Origin: DASXVU01 sp963732855
Lineage (GTDB): Archaea > Thermoplasmatota > Thermoplasmata > Methanomassiliicoccales > UBA472
Reading direction: 5' to 3'
NCBI GenBank assembly: GCA_963732855.1
Contig: CAVTBB010000001.1
Coordinates: 186,001-250,000 of the forward strand
DNA: 64,000 nt
Below the pieces are notes generated by a model. That model saw nothing but the letters and a program-made list of their open reading frames with translations. It did no database searches and had not been told where the DNA came from. Shown in pieces: positions 34,700-42,800 of the stretch. Each line of letters starts with the position of its first letter. Positions within the stretch are counted from its first letter, which is position 1. The position numbers were made by a program, and so were the translations under genes.

Positions 34700-35113
34700 A
34701 TGGAAAATAGAACGATGCCAGAGGGACCGACGATCTTTCCGGAAATTCCGGAGGCGGCTCACCTAAAGAAGGACTTTCACAAGTATGGATTCAAGACCGG
34801 GTTCCTCAAGCTCGCCATCCTCAGGCTGGTGGCGGAGCGGCCCATCCACGGCTATGCTCTCATAAAGGAAATTGAAAGGATCACCTCGGAGGACTGGAGG
34901 CCGTCCCCGGGGTCCATTTACCCGGCATTGCAGGCACTGGTCAAACACGGATTGATCACTTCCACCGAAGCTGGAAGGAGAAGGATCTACGATATAACGC
35001 CTGCAGGGCGAATCGTGCTCGAAGCGGCGATCAAGCACGCTAATATCGTACTGGAGCACATCACCGTCTTGCTGAACTACAGGCCACCGGAAAAATTGGA
35101 AACAGAGGAATGA
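34700..35113 (+). CDS. PadR-family transcriptional regulator
   Basis: A 137-residue PadR-type winged helix. The family signature is plain: LKLAILRLVAERPIHGYALI, then SEDWRPSPGSIYPALQAL (recognition helix and wing), and RRRIYDITPAGR. Only a short C-terminal helix follows, as in the small PadR subfamily. It is ten bases downstream of the 241-residue hypothetical gene and converges on a small minus-strand gene. Ligand and target are unknown. Confidence 0.88.
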   Translation: MENRTMPEGPTIFPEIPEAAHLKKDFHKYGFKTGFLKLAILRLVAERPIHGYALIKEIERITSEDWRPSPGSIYPALQALVKHGLITSTEAGRRRIYDITPAGRIVLEAAIKHANIVLEHITVLLNYRPPEKLETEE

Positions 35114-35114
35114 A

Positions 35115-35303
35115 TCAAGGACATATGCGTCCCTGACCTTCTGCTTCGAGCTTCACCAAGGACACGTCCTTGACAACGATCACCGGGTCGCTCATGCGAA
35201 TCCTAACGTTCTGCTTTCGTATCGCGATCTCGATCCTTGCCATCCGGAAGTTCAATTCCTCAACACCCATACACATCCTGTCCAACGAAGTCTCAAGGTC
35301 CAT
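35115..35303 (-). CDS. Small hypothetical protein (62 aa)
   Basis: A short gene with a good ribosome-binding site (GGAGAG eight bases before the ATG at 35303). The product has a helical N-terminus (LDRMCMGVEELNFRMARIEIAI) and a beta-like second half; no family is recognised. Its stop is one base from the PadR stop on the other strand. Confidence 0.5.
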   Translation of the reverse strand: MDLETSLDRMCMGVEELNFRMARIEIAIRKQNVRIRMSDPVIVVKDVSLVKLEAEGQGRICP

Positions 35304-35382
35304 ATGTCATCTCTCCATACCATTTGATGTATGTGTGGACTGTGGTGGGGATAGTTCCAGTTCTCTGCTACAATGATGTTAA

Positions 35383-36162
35383 CTAATCTCTGCCGCAGAC
35401 CGAACAATTAGGGTTTCGTCCCACCTCAACTGTCTCCCAGTAATTGCTGGATAGATCGCCGACGAGCATCTTTCCGGCCAGGAGTACTCCCAGTCCTGTG
35501 ATCAATTTGACCGCTTCAGCAGCCTCCATGCAGCCGAAAACCCCAGCTGTGAACCCTATGATCGGGATGATCGTTTCCCTTTTTATTAGTGAATTGGGGA
35601 ATAGGCAATCGAGGCATGGAGTCTTGCCTGGAATGACTACGGTAATCTGTCCGGAATAGCTCTCGACCGCGGCATGAACGAACGGGACTCCCTCATTCAC
35701 ACAATGTTGGTTAAGCATTTTTCTGGCATCAAAATTGTCCAGGCAATCGACGATAACGGCGCTGTCCTCGACGACTTTACAAAGGTCATCGACACCGATC
35801 TTCGCGACCTTAGGAACGATCTCGATATCGGAGTTCATCTCGCGTAGCTTGTTTGCCGCCGAGACCGCCTTCTTTGTACCGTTTGCGACATCACTCTCCC
35901 AATGCAGCAGCTGCCTGTTGAGGTTAGAGAGGTCAGGGGATTGGAAATCGACCAGGATCACCTTTCCAACGCCAGCCCCGGCGAGATACATGGATGCCGG
36001 AGATCCCAGGCCGCCAACCCCCATGACCGTGACGGTCGAGTTCTTCAGCAGATCTTGGGCCTCCGCCCCGAAATCGTGGATGGCCATCTGCCTGAGGTAT
36101 CTGGTCCTGTCACGGTCGCTCAGAATCTGGCTTCTGCTGTTCATGTGGCTTCGGAACATCAT
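35383..36162 (-). CDS. ThiF/MoeB/HesA-type adenylyltransferase (E1-like)
   Basis: A 259-residue E1-like enzyme that activates the C-terminal glycine of a ubiquitin-like sulfur carrier by adenylation. The ATP loop is GVGGLGS (48-54), followed by Asp72, the SNLNRQ motif (about 79-84), and a zinc site from CLDC (183-186) and CSVC (253-256). It could serve molybdopterin, thiamine or tRNA thiolation, or a SAMP-type protein modifier. No ubiquitin-like gene is adjacent. The first ATG gives MMFRSHMNSR; the internal ATG (MNSRSQILS) is also possible. Confidence 0.85.
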   Translation of the reverse strand: MMFRSHMNSRSQILSDRDRTRYLRQMAIHDFGAEAQDLLKNSTVTVMGVGGLGSPASMYLAGAGVGKVILVDFQSPDLSNLNRQLLHWESDVANGTKKAVSAANKLREMNSDIEIVPKVAKIGVDDLCKVVEDSAVIVDCLDNFDARKMLNQHCVNEGVPFVHAAVESYSGQITVVIPGKTPCLDCLFPNSLIKRETIIPIIGFTAGVFGCMEAAEAVKLITGLGVLLAGKMLVGDLSSNYWETVEVGRNPNCSVCGRD

Positions 36163-36854
36163 TTCGGTTTTTGTTGATAATACTATGGCATTTTCTATTC
36201 AACAATTGTTAATCTCAATTATTTAAGTCGTAATTGAAGACGCCAATATTCAAATCAAATATTTCGATATCTTATGTATCGAAATCTGGCCGTAATCTTG
36301 GTCGCTCCGTCTTGATATTCGGCGTGACTATCGGGACTTTGACTTATGCCGTGTCGATAAGCAGAATAAGAATGTCGGTATGTCGACTGCCACCTGATGG
36401 GGAAAAATAAACTCGACAAAGGTCAAGCCTGTTTCTGGGGAAGCCCCTATAACCTGAAGTGCCATGAAAAGACAACCATAGCGAGGTCGACAAGCAGTGT
36501 CTAGAGAGTTCAGACAGCCCATTCTCAGGGACGCAGTACCTAACCGAATGGATCTGATAGAATGTCAACGAACCTAGCTCAATAGGACGACGAGGATGAG
36601 TATGTTTGATGTCGGACCTGAGCGTTGATCTGATGTTGAGTCCCAATGGTTGAAAAGACCTTCTCGATGCCCGTTCCTTATTGTCTAAGTTGCCAGGTAA
36701 TTCTATAATGAATTGCCAAGAAGTTACATGGAGCCCTCCCGGTTCGCGGTATTGTCAAAGCAATACCATTCTGAGATGATATGTCGAGCTTCATGATTGA
36801 ATGTTACTGGAGAAATCAGGAGAACGGCGGTTGCGGATCTTTCAAGAATCTTAT
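36163..36854. other. Gene-free interval
   Basis: Nearly 700 bp between the E1-like gene and the repeat-protein gene. Only short chance-like frames occur. I see no tRNA, repeat array or mobile-element end. The AT-rich part near 36180-36260 may hold the promoter of the E1-like gene. Confidence 0.45.
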
Positions 36855-36882
36855 GAAAAAAAGAAAAAAAAGAAGGAAAAAA
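36855..36882 (-). terminator. Oligo-T terminator after the Ig-like repeat protein
   Basis: On the minus strand, 32-60 bases past the stop codon at 36914, a run of T tracts occurs (groups of 6, 8 and 7 T separated by C). Archaeal termination commonly uses such T tracts. Confidence 0.6.
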
Positions 36883-36913
36883 TGTTGCTGGAGGGGTTCT
36901 CCTTCTATTAGAC

Positions 36914-39136
36914 CTAGCACGTGACGTTCAACTGCTCATCGATCGGACCGCTCTCCGAACTGGCGAAGAGGTCATCGCCCAGGTATACAGCCCGGAAGAA
37001 GTACACGCCCGTAGTCGTGGGCTGGTACCATTCCGAGAGAGCCGTTCCGTTCTCAAGGGTTGCAGTGTCGTACGTTACAAACACTCCTCCATTGAAACTG
37101 ACCTGGAACAGGATCGTTCCGCTAGGTGCAGTGGATCCGTCTCCTAGTCCAGCCACCGTCGCGTTGTCGGTGACGGATTGGCAAGGCCGGATGACCACAA
37201 CGCCTAGTTCAGTGGTGGTTACCGTCGATGTTAGCTCGACGTCCATAGGCTCGGAGTTCTCCGGGCTGGTCGAGGTTTCATAGTTCGAGTCACCACTGTA
37301 GACCGCCTGGAACTCATAGTGGCCTACTGCCGCCGGTTGGTAATCTATCGAGGTGGCAGATCCGCCGACCAGACTCTGTATATCGTAGGACACGAACGGT
37401 CCGTAATTATAGCTGACCTGGAAGTCGACCGAGCCGGTCATCTCCGGCATGTTGACACCATCGGACACCACCGCTGCGTAGTCAAAGACCGTTTGCCCGT
37501 AGGCTATGGTCCCCGCGCTTAGCAAGGTGATCGTGATGGTCGGTGCTCTTGCGACATCGAGAGGCTCGGAGTTCTCCGGGCTGGTCGAGGTTTCATAGTT
37601 CGAGTCACCACTGTAGACCGCCTGGAACTCATAGTGGCCTACTGCCGCCGGTTGGTAATCTATCGAGGTGGCAGATCCGCCGACCAGACTCTGTATATCG
37701 TAGGACACGAACGGTCCGTAATTATAGCTGACCTGGAAGTCGACCGAGCCGGTCAGAGCGGGGAAGTCACCCACAGGACCAGTGACAGTTGCCTCATCGT
37801 AGATGGACTGGCCTAGGAGGATGTTGACCTCGCTCAGCACGGTTGCGGTCATAGTCTCAGATAGCTCTGCAACTAGTGCCGGCCTGACGTTCAGTGGCTC
37901 GGAATCGAACGCGCTGGTCGATGCCTGATAGTTGACGTCTCCGCTATAGATCGCTTGGAAGTAGTAGCTTCCTTCTGCGGTCGGCATCATGAACTCCGAG
38001 GTAACTGTGCCGCCTACCAGAGGCATGATCGAGTACGTGGTCCAGCCTCCGTCATTGAAGCTGTACTGGAACGTCACGGTTCCGATAGGTGCCGGGAATT
38101 CGCCTCCGAGACCAACCACTGTTGCGTTGTCAGTTACCGACTGACCTAGGTCTATTGCTGATACACCAAGATCTGTCGATATCTCAGACGTTGCCGGGGC
38201 CACGTTCAAAGGCTCGGAGCTATCGCCGCTCATCGAACTTATATAGTTGCTGTCGCCGCTGTAGACAGCCCGGAAGAGATAGTCTCCGGCCTCCGTAGGC
38301 ACATACCATCCTGAGACCGCTGATCCGTCAACAAGGACTATCCCCGCGCTGTATGTAATCCAGCTGGGCTCGCCCGCCATCTTAACTTGGAAGTCTACTG
38401 AGCCGGTCGGGACGATACCAAGCCCGGTCACCGTTGCATTGTCAGTTACAGATCTGCCCAGTGTCAATGCAATCGCGCCCAATTCAGTGCAGGGGTACGA
38501 TGATCCCTTATCAACACACAACGGCTCATCGCAGAATCCGCTCTGGGAGGGCTTGTAGTTGCTGTCGCCTGAGTATACTGCCCGGAAGTAATAGCTACCA
38601 GGTTCTGATGGCGTGTACCAACTCGAGATCGCAAAGCCGTCCACCAGTGGCACATCATTGCTATAGGTGACCCAGTTGCCGTTTCCGGTCATCACCTGGA
38701 AATCAATGCAGCCCGTAGGCGCTGCGGCTCCGATCGAGCCTATGACCGTCGCATTGTCCGTGACGGATTGGCCATATGTGATCGAGCTTACACCAAGAAT
38801 CGTGGTAGTGCGTGAGGTGTCGCGTTCATCGGCTATGCAACCGCAGCTGTATGATGCCCGATAATTATACTTTCCAGACAAGAAAACCTGTGGTGAGTTG
38901 CCACCATAGAAGACTAAATTTAGCAACTCTATATCGTTCGAATTCCCAGAACAAGCTAGGTTCGACGAGCTTTCCCCTGCGTCCGAGGGATTCTTCGTTG
39001 GTGCAGTTGAGGCGTCAACTGATGCTACCGAAGATGAACCTTTGGATGCCAATTGTAACCCTATGCCGACTGATGAAACGCACAGGACCAGTACTACGAG
39101 TAGTGTTGTGAGCTTCAACGCTCCAGATCTATCCAT
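36914..39136 (-). CDS. Secreted protein with six Ig-like repeats
   Basis: A 740-residue exported protein. A signal-type hydrophobic segment (LTTLLVVLVLCVSSVGIGL, about 10-28) is followed by a serine/threonine-rich spacer and six tandem Ig-like (Big_3-like) repeats of about 105 residues. Each has LGQSVTDNATV, GSVDFQV, and a final YYFRAVYSGDSNY motif. Two neighbouring repeats share a perfect 194-bp stretch. No C-terminal membrane anchor or sorting motif is seen; it ends LNVTC, so the protein is released, held by the N-terminal helix, or cysteine-linked. An adhesive or S-layer-associated role is inference. Confidence 0.8.
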   Translation of the reverse strand: MDRSGALKLTTLLVVLVLCVSSVGIGLQLASKGSSSVASVDASTAPTKNPSDAGESSSNLACSGNSNDIELLNLVFYGGNSPQVFLSGKYNYRASYSCGCIADERDTSRTTTILGVSSITYGQSVTDNATVIGSIGAAAPTGCIDFQVMTGNGNWVTYSNDVPLVDGFAISSWYTPSEPGSYYFRAVYSGDSNYKPSQSGFCDEPLCVDKGSSYPCTELGAIALTLGRSVTDNATVTGLGIVPTGSVDFQVKMAGEPSWITYSAGIVLVDGSAVSGWYVPTEAGDYLFRAVYSGDSNYISSMSGDSSEPLNVAPATSEISTDLGVSAIDLGQSVTDNATVVGLGGEFPAPIGTVTFQYSFNDGGWTTYSIMPLVGGTVTSEFMMPTAEGSYYFQAIYSGDVNYQASTSAFDSEPLNVRPALVAELSETMTATVLSEVNILLGQSIYDEATVTGPVGDFPALTGSVDFQVSYNYGPFVSYDIQSLVGGSATSIDYQPAAVGHYEFQAVYSGDSNYETSTSPENSEPLDVARAPTITITLLSAGTIAYGQTVFDYAAVVSDGVNMPEMTGSVDFQVSYNYGPFVSYDIQSLVGGSATSIDYQPAAVGHYEFQAVYSGDSNYETSTSPENSEPMDVELTSTVTTTELGVVVIRPCQSVTDNATVAGLGDGSTAPSGTILFQVSFNGGVFVTYDTATLENGTALSEWYQPTTTGVYFFRAVYLGDDLFASSESGPIDEQLNVTC
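37247..37440. repeat. 194-bp direct repeat, copy 1 (within the Ig-like gene)
   Basis: Reads identically to 37562-37755 at a spacing of 315 bp, exactly 105 codons, by eye over its whole length. It marks a recent in-frame duplication or gene conversion of one Ig-like unit. Confidence 0.85.
37562..37755. repeat. 194-bp direct repeat, copy 2 (within the Ig-like gene)
   Basis: Second copy of the repeat at 37247-37440. Flanking parts of the two Ig-like units differ, so identity ends sharply at the repeat edges. Confidence 0.85.
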
Positions 39137-39855
39137 GTTACCCCTCCTCCCCTCAGCATCAAAGATGGCCCTTCATTATCTTTTAACGGCCACTCTGAGC
39201 TATTATCACTGCTAAACAATTGAGGAAAAAGATATATATAGTTTAGTGAAACCGTATTTTTAATTGTTTCAATTATTTCTGGATTAATAATAATTTATAG
39301 AATAATAACTGGTATATGTATTATAAAATATTTGATTTGATATTATTCATATTAGTAACTTGAGTGGAATATTCTAATATTTTTAACTGGATTAAATACA
39401 CAACACGGAATTGTAGTAATTTATTTTAGACTTTTTTAAGATGGTTCGAGTGAAATATGGCATATCATTCAATAGCCAGTATAACCATATTTCTTTTGAA
39501 ATAGAAAATTTCAAAAACAAGATTCGATTTTTATATATAATCATTATGTGAAATAATGAGAGAAGTCGGCTTTTTTACATCTATTGGAGAAATTTTCGAA
39601 TTTGATATTGAAAAATATTTTCGGAACATTCTGCATTCCAATGCTTCCGCTTGGAATTATCTCACAGTCGTAATTGAAAGCTTAATTTTCATTGAACTTT
39701 CCAATATTCTGTGACGAAGCAGAAAAAAGTTAAAAGAAAAATCGATCCGTTTGGACTGAATCCACCTCTTCTTGATAATCACAAAGCAAATCCATAGGGA
39801 TACTTCAGGTGAAGGAACGCCAATCTAACCCGAGGTTCTCCACTGACGCTTGTCA
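39137..39855. other. AT-rich gene-free interval between two surface-protein genes
   Basis: A 719-bp stretch much richer in A and T than the rest of the window. It contains likely promoter elements for the Ig-like gene near 39225-39245 (ATATATA) and T tracts on the minus strand near 39721-39741, which may terminate transcription of the protease gene that ends at 39856. No gene or repeat array is seen. Confidence 0.5.
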
Positions 39856-42800
39856 CTATTTCCTGGAGACCAGGAATGCCACGACCCCGAGGCAAGCCCC
39901 CATGAACAACGATATCCAGATCAGTATTGGAATATTCTCCTGAAGCGTTGGCTGCCCGATGCTCATGGCAACTATCTGTCCGGCTCTTACGTCAATAAGG
40001 CTGTAGACATATTGGTCTTCGGTCTCGGTTAAAATGTAATGACCCATTTGGCCATCGATAGAGAAGCCTATCAGGTTCGGATCGCCGATCGAGTCCTTGG
40101 GAAGAGATATGTTAGCGGTTCCAGTCTGTTCGAGCGTGAAGGTTATCGTATTGTCGGTGCTAGTCAATGATGATTCTATCATTGTCGAGTTGGTCGTTAT
40201 GCTTGCCATGTTTCCGCTCTTTAACAATAGGGAGCCCACGGTGCGATCGATGGTTATCGGAACATGTGTGCCATCATCAGCGAGGACCGCCCTGAGCTTA
40301 ATGATGCCTGAGCAGCTGGAGACCAGAGCCGAGTATTTTCCCGAGCCGGGGGTAGTAAGCTGCACCACCTTTGTCCAGGTCCCGGCCAGGCCAGTGCTCT
40401 TATAGATGGTCACTTTCTGGTCGCCGACGCCGTGGCCAGACATGTCCGTGACGCTGCCTGAGATGGCAATGTTCTGTGAGAAGGGCACGATCTGAAGTTT
40501 AAGCCCGACGGTGCGCCAAGAGTGTACCGTCACCGGGTCGGTCGAGGTGGAGCCCACTGCGTTGTCAGCAGTAACTTTGTAGGTGTAGTTACGACCAGGG
40601 ATCAGGGATGTGTCGATGTATCTGATAATGGTCGGATCGAATGTGAACGAAATGAGCTCCCCACTTTCAGACTCGGTCCGGACGATGGTGAAACGGAGCA
40701 ATGGGGTCCCGTGGCTAGCTGGGATCGTCCAGCTCAATGAAACGTTCGTGTTCCCAGTAGTTGCGGTCAGGCTGAAGGCCGAGGGAGCAGAGAAAGCCAC
40801 TATACTGGCCGAAGGAGCGGACATGGGACCTTCCCCGAGGGCGTTGATCGCGGAAACGCTGTATCGGTATGATACCCCGTCCAATGCGGACAGGTCCCGG
40901 TAAGATACCGCTGAGTCACCGGTCAGTGTGCCCAATAGGGTCCACTCGACACCTGCGGAGCGGTAGACCTTCTGTCCAGTAAGGCCGATACCTCCGCTGG
41001 AACTGGACATGGTCCAGGAGATCAGGATGGAGGATGTGTTCGAGCTGACAGTGACCGCCGATGGCGCATCTGGCAGCACTGCGGCGACCGCGTGCGAAGG
41101 GGCAGCGTCCGGACTGACACCGATGGCGTTGATAACCGTCAGGGTGTAGTGGTAAAGGGTCCCAGGGACCGCCGATCTGTCCGAATATGACCTATTCGTA
41201 GAGCTGAGGTTGGCGAGCAATATGCTGGAGCCAGTGGTGGAACGCCACACCTGGTAGGTGAGGTCGCTCAGACCACCATTGGATGCTGGGGGCTCCCATG
41301 AAATTGAGATATAACCGTTCCCCACGCTTGTTCGCAAGGCCACGGGGGGGCTCGGGATGGAACCTATGAGGCATGCCGCCGACATGCTCACCGGACCCTC
41401 TCCCTCAGCATTGCTGGCCGAGACAGAGAACCAGTACCTGACACCGTTGGTCAGACCGCTGAGGATCGTGTTCGTGGCGCTCGGACCTATCTCGACCAAG
41501 ATGGACGGCACACTGCCTGAGATCCACGAACGGATGGTGTAGCCGGTTATCGCAGCGCCGTTCTGTACCGGTGAAGACCAGCTTAGGGCGGCAGCCCCCA
41601 TCGAAGCGACGACCACCAGGTCGACCGGGGCCCCAGGGATGAGAGCATAACCGACCTGTAATTCGAAAGATGGGTCGCCAACCCCTTCATTGTTCTCTGC
41701 CGACACCGTATAGTAGTATGTCTGGCCCTGAGTGACCAAGGAATCGTTGAATGCCAGCACGTTTCCGAGGTGAGCGATGATCGGGCCGGGACCGGGGACT
41801 AGGGAACGGTATACGCAGTATCCCGAAATGGCCGAGGAGCCAGAGGACGCCGGGGCGGACCAGCTCAACCGGATATGGTCGGAAACGATCGTCGGAGTGA
41901 TCAACCTGGGCGCCGAAGGCAGGCCGGAGATAAAGACCGGCCCGGAGAGCGCGGGGCTGGAAGTGCCGATCGAGCTGTTCGCCGTAACGAAGTAATGATA
42001 GGTCGATCCGACGACCACTGTCGCATCGTGATATACGTTCCCGATCATTGACTGGACAAGCAAAGTGGCCGAGGCAAAGTTCGTAGAGTCACCGCGATAG
42101 ACAGCGTATCCGGTCACTGGCCTTCCACCATTGTCGGGCGAGGACCAGGCCAGGTCCGCAGACCCGCTGGAGAACGATACGCTTATGATGACCGGTGCGG
42201 AAGGGACCTTTGCCGGTGAATCGTGGACCTCGGCGCATTGGGGGCCTTCGCCCATGGCGTTCATGGCCGAGACCCGGTAGTAGTAGGGATTGCCGTTGAC
42301 CAGGCCAGCATCGGTATAGGTAGTTCCCGTGACAGTGGCGGCGTATGTTTCACCACCGGACGTCCCGGATCGATAGATCTTGTAGGCCGTGATCGGCGAG
42401 TAACCGTTGCTGGTGGGATCGGACCAGGTAAGAACCACGGACCGGTCCGAGAACTGGCTGGTGAGTGAGCTTGGCGTGCCTGGAAGTCCTTTTATGAGCG
42501 CAGAGGCGGCGCCACTGGTCACAGAATCGCCCACTATGTTGACGGCCTTGATCGAGTAGTAATAGGTCTTGCCTACGGTGATCAGGGTGTCATCATACGA
42601 AGCCGGTGTCACGGTGGCTATCTGGACATGCGTTGAAGCATCGGAAACCGTTCCCCTATGCACCTTGTAGGATATGATCGGACTTCCACCGTTCGAGGCC
42701 GGGGTGGTCCATGTCAAAATTACGTGCCCGAGGGTTGTGACGACCGTAGGGGTGGGGGGAGCGTCGGGGACGTGAACGATCTGGCTGGATGCTTCATTGC

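Noticed and set aside
37247..37755. Direct repeats considered as a CRISPR or transposon feature
   Set aside because: The copies are in-frame parts of an Ig-like coding repeat, 315 bp apart, with no spacers, terminal inverted repeats or transposase.
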